Origin: Streptomyces sp. A012304
Lineage (GTDB): Bacteria; Actinomycetota; Actinomycetes; Streptomycetales; Streptomycetaceae
Assembly (NCBI RefSeq): GCF_026008495.1
Contig: NZ_BQUN01000188.1
Coordinates: 54,951-118,950, forward strand
DNA: 64,000 bases
Direction: 5' to 3'
Part shown: piece by piece, positions 32,082 to 39,545 of the stretch
Layout: each line of letters opens with the position of its first letter
Position numbering within the stretch: the stretch's first letter is position 1
Notes under the pieces: generated by a model
Databases searched by the model: none
What the model was told of the DNA's origin: nothing
What the model saw: the letters and a program-made list of their open reading frames with translations, nothing else
Program-made: the position numbers and the translations under genes

Positions 32082-32807
32082 ATGACGACCCCGGAAGAGC
32101 AGTCACCAGCGCCGCAGCCCTCGGGCCCCGAGTCCAAGGACCGTGTCTACCGGTCGCCCGCCGGCATCGCCGGTGGCGTGCTGCTGCTCGCTCTCGTCGG
32201 CTGGCTCGGCATCGACGCGGTCGTCGCGGGGAGCGGGCGGACGCCGTGGCTGGCGCTCGCGGCGCTGATCCTGGTGGTGCCGCTGGTCGTCGCCTTCACG
32301 CTGCGGCCGGCCGTGTACGCCAACGAGGAGCGGCTGCGGGTGCGCAACCCGTTCCGGGTGATCGTGCTGCCCTGGGGGCGGATCGTGTCGCTGCGCTCCG
32401 GGTACACCAACGAGGCCGTGATCGAGGGCGGCCGGAAGTTCCAGCTGTGGGCCGTCCCGGTCTCGCTGCGCGCCCGGAAGAAGGCGGCCCGGCGGGAGGC
32501 GCGCGCCGCGGCGGACCGGGCCGCCGAACGGGACGGGCGCGGCCGCTCGGGCGGTGGATTCGGGGCGCTCGGCGGTCTCGCCGGCGGTATGTCGTCGCGG
32601 CCGGGCGGCGGGTCGCGGCTCGGGGCGGCGGACGGTCCCGAGCGGGCCGAGAGCGACAAGATCATGCACGAGCTGCGGGAGCTCCAGGACACGCACCAGA
32701 AGAACGAGGGCGCCCAGGGCGAGGTGACCGTGCGATGGGCCTGGGAGATCGTCGGCCCGGCGATCGCGGGGGCCGTGGTGCTGGGGATCCTGCTGGCGGT
32801 GGGGTAG
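32082..32807 (+). CDS. PH-domain membrane protein
   Basis: 241 aa. Two transmembrane helices (about 28-50 and 58-75), then a bacterial PH-like domain (RPAVYANEERLRVRNPFRVIVLPWGRIVSLRSGYTNEAVIEGGRKFQLWAVPVSL), a basic/Gly-rich linker, and a last C-terminal helix (IVGPAIAGAVVLGILLAV). The ATG follows CACAAT by seven bases and has no Shine-Dalgarno, so it is probably leaderless. Divergent from deoC. Function unknown. Confidence 0.78.
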   Translation: MTTPEEQSPAPQPSGPESKDRVYRSPAGIAGGVLLLALVGWLGIDAVVAGSGRTPWLALAALILVVPLVVAFTLRPAVYANEERLRVRNPFRVIVLPWGRIVSLRSGYTNEAVIEGGRKFQLWAVPVSLRARKKAARREARAAADRAAERDGRGRSGGGFGALGGLAGGMSSRPGGGSRLGAADGPERAESDKIMHELRELQDTHQKNEGAQGEVTVRWAWEIVGPAIAGAVVLGILLAVG

Positions 32808-32828
32808 ACGGGGCGGTCCGGCTCGGGG

Positions 32829-32852
32829 CCCGTGCGTCGACGGACGCACGGG
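32829..32852 (+). terminator. Terminator after PH-domain gene
   Basis: Perfect 10-bp stem CCCGTGCGTC / GACGCACGGG with a GACG tetraloop, 22 bases after the stop. Confidence 0.75.
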
Positions 32853-33006
32853 TGCGGGGCGCGACCGGCGCACGGGTGTACGGGCGGGGCCGCCCGGCGG
32901 GTTCCGGCTGCTCGGTGGTCTCCGCGGGGCGGGATGAAGTGGCGTCGGGGCTTTCCCGGCGGGTGCCGGTGTGGCGTGTCGCCGGGGGGCCGTGCGGATG
33001 GGCCTC

Positions 33007-33034
33007 GGGGGTGCCGCCGGGTGGTGGCACCCCC
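33007..33034 (-). terminator. Terminator after sugar-phosphate mutase gene
   Basis: Perfect 9-bp stem GGGGGTGCC / GGCACCCCC with a 10-base loop, about 33 bases downstream of the minus-strand stop; a GGGCCCC/GGGGCCC hairpin lies closer to the stop. Confidence 0.6.
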
Positions 33035-33066
33035 GTGGGACGCAGGGCCCCTTGGGGCCCGGCGGG

Positions 33067-34701
33067 TCAGATGCCGGCCGCTGCCGACAGGTCTCGTTTG
33101 ATCGCCGTGAGGAGTTCGGCGGCCTGGGTGCGGGCTGCCGGGAGGGCGGCGTGGGTGGGGACGGGTACGACGACCTCCAGGTAGCACTTCAGCTTCGGCT
33201 CGGTGCCGCTGGGGCGGACGACGACCCGGGCGCCGTCGAGCGTGTAGCGCAGGCCGTCGGTGGGCGGCAGCTTGTCCGTGCCCTGGGTGAGGTCGTCGGT
33301 GCGCACGACGGGCAGACCCGCCAGCCGTGTCGGGGGCTGCTCGCGCAGCCGGCGCATCGCGTCGCTGATGAGGGAGAGGTCCTCCACGCGCACCGACAGC
33401 TGGTCGGTGGCGTGCAGGCCGTGCTCGACGGCCAGGTCGTCCAGCAGGTCGAGAAGGGCGCGGCCTTGCTCCTTGAGGGTGGAGGCCAGCTCGGTGATCA
33501 GCAGCGCGGCGGTGATGCCGTCCTTGTCGCGCACGCCCTCCGGGTCGACGCAGTAGCCGAGGGCCTCCTCGTAGCCGTAGCGCAGGCCGTCGACGCGGGC
33601 GATCCACTTGAAGCCGGTGAGGGTCTCCTCGTACGGCAGCCCGGCCTTCTCGGCGATGCGGCCGAGGAGGGAGGAGGAGACGATCGACTCCGCGAGGGTG
33701 CCCCGCGCGCCGCGGTCCACCAGGTGGGCGGCGAGGAGCGCGCCGACCTCGTCGCCACGGAGCATGCGCCAGCCGTCGGCGTCCTTGACGGCCACGGCGC
33801 AGCGGTCGGCGTCCGGGTCGTTGGCGATGACCAGGTCCGGGTCCGTCTCGCGGGCCCGCGCGAAGGCCAGGTCCATCGCGCCGGGCTCCTCCGGGTTGGG
33901 GAAGGCCACGGTCGGGAAGTCCGGGTCGGGCTCGGCCTGCTCGGCGACGAGCACGGGCTCCGGGAAGCCGGCCCGGGCGAAGGCGGCCAGCAGGACGTCC
34001 TTGCCGACACCGTGCATCGCCGTGTAGACCGTGCGGGCCGTGCGCGGGGAGTCCGGGGCGAGGACCGCGTCGGTGCGGGCGAGGTAGGCGTCCAGGACGG
34101 CGTCGTCGAGGACCTCCCAGCCCTCGGTGGGGCGGGGGACGACGGTGAGGGAGGGCACGGCGGCGATCTTGTCCGCGATCTCCGCATCCGCGGGCGGCAC
34201 GATCTGCGAACCGTCGCCGAGGTAGACCTTGTAGCCGTTGTCGCGGGGCGGGTTGTGGCTGGCGGTGACCTCTACCCCGGCCACGGCGCCCAGATGCCTG
34301 ATCGCGAAGGCGAGGACCGGGGTGGGCAGCGGGCGGGGCAGGAGGGCCGCGCGCAGGCCCGCGCCGGTCATCACGGCGGCCGTGTCACGGGCGAAGTCCG
34401 CCGACTTGTGGCGGGCGTCGTAGCCGATGACGACGAGGCCGCCCTCCTCGCCCTCGGCCTTGAGGTACGCGGCGAGTCCGGCGGCCGCGCGGATCACGAC
34501 GGCGCGGTTCATGCGCGTCGGGCCGGCGCCGAGTTCGCCGCGCAGACCGGCGGTGCCGAACTGGAGGGTGCCGCTGAAACGGGCGGCGAGTTCGGTGACG
34601 TCCTCGGCGTCGAGGAGCGCGGCGAGTTCCACGCGGGTGTCCGGGTCGGGGTCCTCGGACAGCCAGGCCTGGGCCCGTGCGATGAGATCGTCGTGCTGCA
34701 C
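33067..34701 (-). CDS. Phosphohexomutase / phosphopentomutase family enzyme
   Basis: 544 aa alpha-D-phosphohexomutase of the PGM2 type. Phosphoserine loop TASHNPPRDNGYKVY near residue 150, metal loop NDPDADRCAV near residue 295, sugar-specificity region RGDEVG then EETLTGFKWIAR, and the phosphate-binding SGTEPKLKCYLE near the C-terminus. PGM2-type enzymes include phosphopentomutases. Placed between deoC and purine nucleoside phosphorylase, it could convert (deoxy)ribose-1-phosphate to the 5-phosphate, the missing step; that assignment is from context. GTG start. Confidence 0.88.
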   Translation of the reverse strand: MQHDDLIARAQAWLSEDPDPDTRVELAALLDAEDVTELAARFSGTLQFGTAGLRGELGAGPTRMNRAVVIRAAAGLAAYLKAEGEEGGLVVIGYDARHKSADFARDTAAVMTGAGLRAALLPRPLPTPVLAFAIRHLGAVAGVEVTASHNPPRDNGYKVYLGDGSQIVPPADAEIADKIAAVPSLTVVPRPTEGWEVLDDAVLDAYLARTDAVLAPDSPRTARTVYTAMHGVGKDVLLAAFARAGFPEPVLVAEQAEPDPDFPTVAFPNPEEPGAMDLAFARARETDPDLVIANDPDADRCAVAVKDADGWRMLRGDEVGALLAAHLVDRGARGTLAESIVSSSLLGRIAEKAGLPYEETLTGFKWIARVDGLRYGYEEALGYCVDPEGVRDKDGITAALLITELASTLKEQGRALLDLLDDLAVEHGLHATDQLSVRVEDLSLISDAMRRLREQPPTRLAGLPVVRTDDLTQGTDKLPPTDGLRYTLDGARVVVRPSGTEPKLKCYLEVVVPVPTHAALPAARTQAAELLTAIKRDLSAAAGI

Positions 34702-34933
34702 GTTCGGGTCAACCTCTCGTTGTGTGGTTGTGCGGGTGCCTGGGCATGCCCAGGGTCGTTCGCCCCCCGCCCCCACCCGTCCCGTCCCGGGGCCGCGGCC
34801 CCCGGACCCCCGCTCTCGCCCGGACGCGGCGGCGGCCTTGCTGTTCAGGCGCGGCGGCCTTCCTCTTTCGGGCGCCGCGACCCTCGGGCGCCGGACGGGC
34901 TGGACGACACCCGCCGGCGCGCGGAGGCGACGG

Positions 34934-35758
34934 TTACAGCCGGCCCAGCAGCTGCGCCAGCAGCGAGCCCATCCGGGTCGCGCTGTCCCGGCCCGCCTGG
35001 AGGACCTCCTCGTGGTTGAGGGGCTCGCCCGTCATGCCGGCGGCGAGGTTGGTGACCAGGGAGATGCCGAGGACCTCCGCGCCCGCCTCGCGGGCGGCGA
35101 TGGCCTCCAGGACCGTCGACATGCCGACCAGGTCCGCGCCGATCACGCGGGCCATGCGGATCTCGGCCGGCGTCTCGTAGTGCGGGCCGGGGAACTGGGC
35201 GTAGACGCCCTCCTCCAGCGTGGCGTCGATCTCCTTGCACAGGGCGCGCAGGCGGGGGGAGTACAGGTCGGTCAGGTCCACGAAGTTCGCGCCGACGATG
35301 GGCGACGTCGCCGTGAGGTTGATGTGGTCGCTGATCAGGACCGGCTGGCCGGGGCGCATGCCGTCGCGCAGACCGCCGCAGCCGTTGGTCAGGACGATCG
35401 TCTTGCTGCCGGCCGCGACCGCCGTGCGCACCCCGTGGGCGACGGCGGCCACGCCACGGCCCTCGTAGTAGTGCGTGCGGCCCAGGAAGACCAGCGCGCG
35501 CTTGTCGCCGATCCGGTACGAGCGGATCCTGCCACCGTGCCCCTCGACCGCCGGCGGCGGGAAGCCGGGCAGCTCGGTGACCTGGAACTCGGCGTCGGGG
35601 GCGCCCAGGGCGTCCACGGCCGGTGCCCAGCCGGAGCCCATCACGAGGGCGACGTCGTGGGTCTCGGCGCCCGTGAGTTCGCGCAGGCGCGTGGCGGCGG
35701 CGTCGGCGGCGGCGTAGGGGTCGCCCTGGATGTCGTCCGGGAGAAGAGATGCGTTCAC
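34934..35758 (-). CDS. Purine nucleoside phosphorylase (trimeric, PNP/MTAP type)
   Basis: 274 aa. Splits inosine/guanosine-type nucleosides with phosphate. VALVMGSGW (phosphate loop), FLGRTHYYEGRG, VLTNGCGGLRDGM, FPGPHYETPAEIRMARVIGADLVGMSTVLEAIAAREAG are the signature blocks of the homotrimeric class. The GTG at 35758 lies seven bases after the -10 TACCCT (35766-35771); the ATG at 35764 would start before the predicted transcription start. Preceded by a perfect nucleoside-regulon palindrome. A 230-bp GC-rich gap without a gene separates it from the mutase. Confidence 0.93.
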   Translation of the reverse strand: MNASLLPDDIQGDPYAAADAAATRLRELTGAETHDVALVMGSGWAPAVDALGAPDAEFQVTELPGFPPPAVEGHGGRIRSYRIGDKRALVFLGRTHYYEGRGVAAVAHGVRTAVAAGSKTIVLTNGCGGLRDGMRPGQPVLISDHINLTATSPIVGANFVDLTDLYSPRLRALCKEIDATLEEGVYAQFPGPHYETPAEIRMARVIGADLVGMSTVLEAIAAREAGAEVLGISLVTNLAAGMTGEPLNHEEVLQAGRDSATRMGSLLAQLLGRL

Positions 35759-35783
35759 GCGCATGAGGGTAGCCGGTCTCGGC

Positions 35784-35795
35784 CTACGCGCGTAG
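35784..35795. promoter_or_regulatory. Nucleoside-regulon operator at purine nucleoside phosphorylase
   Basis: Perfect CTACGCGCGTAG 12 bases upstream of the minus-strand -10 TACCCT. Fourth perfect copy in the window. Confidence 0.78.
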
Positions 35796-35872
35796 ATGAC
35801 AGAGCCCACGGGATGGCGATCGTTGTCTTGTCGTTTCCAACGAGGGGGGTCGCTCGTCTCCGGCGAGGGGCG

Positions 35873-35980
35873 TCACTCGTCGGTGATCAGGACGTCCTTG
35901 TCGTTGAAGACCTCGACGACGAAGACCAGCAGCCGACCGCGGCCGACCGTGCGGAACACGTCATACGTGGTGGGGGCCAT
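35873..35980 (-). CDS. Candidate 35-aa small protein
   Basis: A 36-codon frame with GGGAG six bases before its ATG and Streptomyces-like codon use. The product begins MAPTTYDVF, has an amphipathic basic patch (GRGRLL), a beta-like hydrophobic strand VFVVEVF and an acidic end (ITDE). It lies between the cyclotransferase-like gene and the purine nucleoside phosphorylase gene on the same strand. No known family is recognised. Confidence 0.45.
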   Translation of the reverse strand: MAPTTYDVFRTVGRGRLLVFVVEVFNDKDVLITDE

Positions 35981-36029
35981 GCGATCTCCCGTTGCCGCGT
36001 CGGTCCCCAAGTCCATGAGCGCGCCCCCG

Positions 36030-36503
36030 TCAGCACGGCCTCTTGCGCAGCTCCATCACGTAATCGTGCGGCGCGCCCGCGGACTCGGCGGCGTCGGCGA
36101 TCTCGCCCAGGTAGCGGGCCGAGGGCAGACCGCCCTCGTAGCCGTTGAGGACGTACGTCCACGCCTGCTCCTCGCCGTCGAGGGTGTGCACGCGCACCCG
36201 CATACGGCGGTAGACACCGAGGCCCACGCCCTCCCAGCGGTCGAGGGAGTCCTCGTCCATGGGCGCGAGGTCGTACAGCGCCACGAAGACCTGCGCGGCG
36301 GGGGATGCGGGGTCCGCGAGGTCTGCGGGCTCTGCGGGGTTTTCGACGAGTGTCGCCAGCGCGCCCTCCCAGCCGATCTGCTCGCCGCCGAAGGTCAGCC
36401 GCCACCCGTTCAGCCAGCCCGTCGCGCGCAGCGGGGAGTGGGGAGCGCGGCGGGACATCAGCCGCGCGTCGAGGTTGCCGGCGTACGCGGCGTAGAGCGA
36501 CAT
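36030..36503 (-). CDS. Gamma-glutamylcyclotransferase-like (GGCT/AIG2 fold) protein
   Basis: 157 aa. N-terminal LYAAYAGNLD matches the YGSN-like substrate loop of GGCT folds, here AAYAGNL; MSRRAPHSPLRATGWLNGWRLTF follows and the catalytic Glu is likely in DRWEGVGLGVYRR. The family makes 5-oxoproline from gamma-glutamyl amines, but the substrate here is unknown. Start ATG follows TACCCT by six bases, so leaderless. C-terminal YLGEIADAAESAGAPHDYV is typical of the actinobacterial subgroup. Confidence 0.78.
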   Translation of the reverse strand: MSLYAAYAGNLDARLMSRRAPHSPLRATGWLNGWRLTFGGEQIGWEGALATLVENPAEPADLADPASPAAQVFVALYDLAPMDEDSLDRWEGVGLGVYRRMRVRVHTLDGEEQAWTYVLNGYEGGLPSARYLGEIADAAESAGAPHDYVMELRKRPC

Positions 36504-36607
36504 GCGACGAGGGTACGGCAGTCGCACACGCGTCACTCCCATAACAAACGCCCCTCGGCCCGCCCCCGGGGAAGTACGACGTTGAAGCGTGCGGGACAAT
36601 GGAGTAC

Positions 36608-38047
36608 GTGACTCGGATCGTGATCATCGGTGGCGGACCCGGCGGCTACGAAGCGGCTCTGGTGGCCGCTCAGCTCGGCGCGGAGGTGACCGTCGTCGAC
36701 TGCGACGGTCTGGGCGGAGCGTCGGTGCTGACCGACTGCGTGCCGTCGAAGACCCTTATCGCTACGGCCGAGGTGATGACCACCTTCGACTCCTCCTACG
36801 AGGAGCTGGGCATCATCGTCGCCGACGACACCCCGCCGCTGGAGCAGTCGGCCCGGGTGGTCGGCGTGGACCTCGACAAGGTCAACCGGCGGGTCAAGCG
36901 GCTGGCGCTCGCGCAGTCGCACGACATCACCGCCTCCGTGACCCGGGCCGGCGCCCGGGTGCTGCGCGGGCGCGGGCGGCTGGAGGGCATGCAGGCCCTG
37001 GACGGTTCGCGGAAGGTCGTCGTCCGCGCCGCCGACGGCAGCGAGGAGACCCTCGTCGCCGACGCCGTCCTCATCGCCACCGGCGGTCACCCCCGCGAGC
37101 TGCCCGACGCCCAGCCCGACGGCGAGCGCATCCTCAACTGGACCCAGGTCTACGACCTGCGTGAGCTGCCCGAGGAGCTCATCGTGGTCGGCTCGGGCGT
37201 GACGGGCGCCGAGTTCGCGGGCGCCTACCAGGCCCTGGGGTCGAAGGTGACGCTCGTGTCCTCGCGCGACCGGGTGCTGCCGGGCGAGGACCCGGACGCC
37301 GCCGTCGTCCTGGAGGACGTCTTCCGGCGGCGCGGCATGAACGTGATGGCCCGCTCCCGCGCGCAGTCCGCCAAGCGCGTCGGCGACCGGGTCGAGGTGA
37401 CGCTCGCCGACGGCCGGGTCATCACCGGCTCGCACTGTCTGATGGCCGTCGGCGCCGTCCCCAACAGCGCGGGGCTCGGGCTGGAGGAGGCGGGCGTCCG
37501 GCTCCGCGAGTCCGGGCACATCTGGACCGACAAGGTGTCCCGCACGACCGCTCCGGGCGTGTACGCGGCCGGTGACGTGACCGGTGTGTTCGCCCTCGCC
37601 TCGGTCGCCGCCATGCAGGGCCGCATCGCCATGTACCACTTCCTCGGTGACGCGGTGGCCCCGCTCAACCTGAAGACCGTCTCCTCCAACGTCTTCACCG
37701 ACCCCGAGATCGCCACCGTCGGCTACACCCAGGCGGACGTCGACGCGGGCAAGATCGACGCGCGGGTGGTCAAGCTCCCGCTGCTGCGCAACCCGCGCGC
37801 GAAGATGCAGGGCATCCGGGACGGCTTCGTCAAGATCTTCTGCCGGCCGGGCACCGGGATCGTCGTCGGCGGTGTGGTCGTGTCGCCGCGCGCGTCGGAA
37901 CTCATCCACCCCATCTCGATCGCCGTCGACAACAATCTGACGGTCGAACAGATCGCGAACGCGTTCACCGTGTACCCGTCTCTTTCGGGCTCGATCGCCG
38001 AGGTGGCCCGGCAGCTGCACACCCGGAAGTCGGGCGCGGAGGCCTGA
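36608..38047 (+). CDS. LpdA-like flavoprotein (NAD(P)H quinone reductase) lacking the redox disulfide
   Basis: 479 aa pyridine nucleotide-disulfide oxidoreductase fold: GGGPGGYEAAL (FAD), GSGVTGAEFAGAYQALGS (NAD(P)H), GVYAAGDVTGVFALASVAAMQG, and the dimerisation domain. The active-site CLNVGC of lipoamide dehydrogenases reads GASVLTDCVPSK, so the first Cys is missing; the C-terminal HP dyad (ELIHPISIAV) is present but the Glu of HPTxSE is not. This pattern matches mycobacterial LpdA (Rv3303c), a quinone reductase. GTG at 36608 follows GACAAT by seven bases. Confidence 0.87.
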   Translation: MTRIVIIGGGPGGYEAALVAAQLGAEVTVVDCDGLGGASVLTDCVPSKTLIATAEVMTTFDSSYEELGIIVADDTPPLEQSARVVGVDLDKVNRRVKRLALAQSHDITASVTRAGARVLRGRGRLEGMQALDGSRKVVVRAADGSEETLVADAVLIATGGHPRELPDAQPDGERILNWTQVYDLRELPEELIVVGSGVTGAEFAGAYQALGSKVTLVSSRDRVLPGEDPDAAVVLEDVFRRRGMNVMARSRAQSAKRVGDRVEVTLADGRVITGSHCLMAVGAVPNSAGLGLEEAGVRLRESGHIWTDKVSRTTAPGVYAAGDVTGVFALASVAAMQGRIAMYHFLGDAVAPLNLKTVSSNVFTDPEIATVGYTQADVDAGKIDARVVKLPLLRNPRAKMQGIRDGFVKIFCRPGTGIVVGGVVVSPRASELIHPISIAVDNNLTVEQIANAFTVYPSLSGSIAEVARQLHTRKSGAEA

Positions 38048-38187
38048 CGCGCATCCGGTGGCCTGCCGCAGTCCCCGCTGGTCACGGAGGGGCATGGACC
38101 GTGCGGGTGGCATAGGCGGTGCAACTAGACCCCTATACCACCTCGCGTCCCAGTGTGCGAACAACTTCTGCTATTCGGCGCAAAGAG

Positions 38188-38217
38188 CTGAAAGCAGACG
38201 GTCGCCCGCGTTACTGT
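38188..38217 (+). promoter_or_regulatory. Promoter of DeoR-family regulator
   Basis: CTGAAA (38188-38193) and TACTGT (38212-38217) with 18-base spacing; the GTG start follows the -10 by seven bases, predicting a leaderless mRNA. CGCGTTACTGT here is identical over 11 bases to the segment at the first lipoprotein promoter (5403-5413), but the full palindrome is absent. Confidence 0.6.
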
Positions 38218-38224
38218 CAGTTTC

Positions 38225-39187
38225 GTGTTCGCTGCAGAACGTCGCCAATTGATCCTCGAAATGGTGCGAGCGAACGGGGCCGTGTCGCTCCGTGAGCTCG
38301 CCCGCGTCGTCCAGACCTCCGAAGTGACCGTACGGCGGGACGTGCGCGCACTGGAGGCAGAAGGACTCCTCGACCGCCGGCACGGCGGTGCGGTACTGCC
38401 GGGCGGTTTCACGCGGGAGTCCGGCTTTCCGCAGAAATCCCATCTCGCGACCGCCGAGAAGACGGCCATCGCCGACCTCGCCGCGGGCTTCGTCGAAGAG
38501 GGCGAGGCCATCGTGGTCGGGGCGGGGACCACCACCCAGGAGCTGGCCCGCCGGCTCGCACGGGTACCCGGGCTGACCGTCGTCACCAACTCCCTGCTGG
38601 TCGCCCAGGCCCTGGCGCACGCCAACCGGGTGGAGGTCGTGATGACCGGCGGGACGCTCCGCGGGTCCAACTACGCCCTGGTCGGCAGCGGCGCCGAGCA
38701 GTCCCTCCAGGGCCTGCGGGTCTCCCGCGCGTTCCTCTCCGGCAGCGGGCTGACCGCCGAGCGCGGCCTGTCCACGTCCAACATGCTCTCCGCGTCGGTG
38801 GACCGCGCGCTGGTGCAGGCCGCCGCGGAGGTCGTCGTCCTCGCCGACCACACCAAGCTCGGCACCGACACGATGTTCCAGACGGTCCCCACCGACGTCA
38901 TCACCCGTCTGGTCACGGACGAGCCGCCCGCGCACGACGACCGCGCCCAGACCGAGCTCCAGGCCCTGGCGGACCAGGGGGTGCAGATCGCCGTGGCCGG
39001 GGCGTCGGGAAACCCGGGGGGTGACACGGTCCCGGCGCGCCGCCAGCAGCAGCGCCGGGACGTTCCCCTGCCCGCCCCGCGCCGCGGCCAGGTCCCGGCC
39101 ACGGGCCTGCGCGCCACGAGCGTCCTCGGCGGCGAGCAGGCGCCGGGCGGAGAGCGGGCCCGGGTGGCCGACCTGCGCCGCCGCTGA
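38225..39187 (+). CDS. DeoR/GlpR-family transcriptional regulator
   Basis: 320 aa. N-terminal winged HTH (AERRQLILEMVRANGAVSLRELARVVQTSEVTVRRDVRALEAEGLLDRRHGGAV) and a DeoRC sugar-phosphate sensor domain (VGAGTTTQELARRL, VVTNSLLVAQAL, LADHTKLG). The last 60 residues are a low-complexity, basic tail not typical of the family. DeoR proteins sense phosphosugars, so it is the best local candidate for controlling the nucleoside genes, but the shared palindrome is not at its own promoter. Confidence 0.88.
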   Translation: MFAAERRQLILEMVRANGAVSLRELARVVQTSEVTVRRDVRALEAEGLLDRRHGGAVLPGGFTRESGFPQKSHLATAEKTAIADLAAGFVEEGEAIVVGAGTTTQELARRLARVPGLTVVTNSLLVAQALAHANRVEVVMTGGTLRGSNYALVGSGAEQSLQGLRVSRAFLSGSGLTAERGLSTSNMLSASVDRALVQAAAEVVVLADHTKLGTDTMFQTVPTDVITRLVTDEPPAHDDRAQTELQALADQGVQIAVAGASGNPGGDTVPARRQQQRRDVPLPAPRRGQVPATGLRATSVLGGEQAPGGERARVADLRRR

Positions 39188-39191
39188 CCGG

Positions 39192-39470
39192 CCCGCGCTG
39201 CTCGCGCTCTGCGCGGTGCTGGGCCCGCCGCTGTTCCTGGCCGCCTTCAGCGTGCAGCCGTACGAGACGACCGACTCGACGAAGCGCTGCCGCGCGGCCG
39301 GACGGTCCCGGCGTGGGCGGCCTGGGCGCTGATCCTGTCCACGCCGGTCGACGTGGCCGGCTTCGTCGGCGGTGTGCTGCCCGTCGTCCTGCTCTCCTTC
39401 GCCCTGACGGCGGTCGGCTTCGGTGCCGCGGGCCTGGTGATCCTCCGGCACGGCACCGGCTTGACCACCG
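39192..39470 (+). pseudogene. Frameshifted remnant of a membrane protein
   Basis: Membrane-protein-like coding sequence split over two frames: PALLALCAVLGPPLFLAAFSVQPYE, then after about 39285 the next frame gives WAAWALILSTPVDVAGFVGG and VVLLSFALTAVGFGAAGLVI. One frameshift would restore a continuous protein with three helices. No start codon with ribosome site is seen near 39190. Most likely a decaying gene; a sequencing error is the alternative. Confidence 0.45.
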
Positions 39471-39484
39471 CGACGGGGAGAGAA

Positions 39485-39529
39485 CGAGGCGCCCGGCGGA
39501 TCGCGTCGAACGATCCGCCGGGCGCCTCG
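39485..39529 (-). terminator. Strong terminator of accA2
   Basis: Perfect 19-bp stem (left arm 39485-39503, right arm 39511-39529) with a 7-base loop, 17 bases beyond the minus-strand stop. The longest perfect hairpin seen in the window. Confidence 0.88.
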
Positions 39530-39545
39530 GCCGCGCGGGTGGGCG

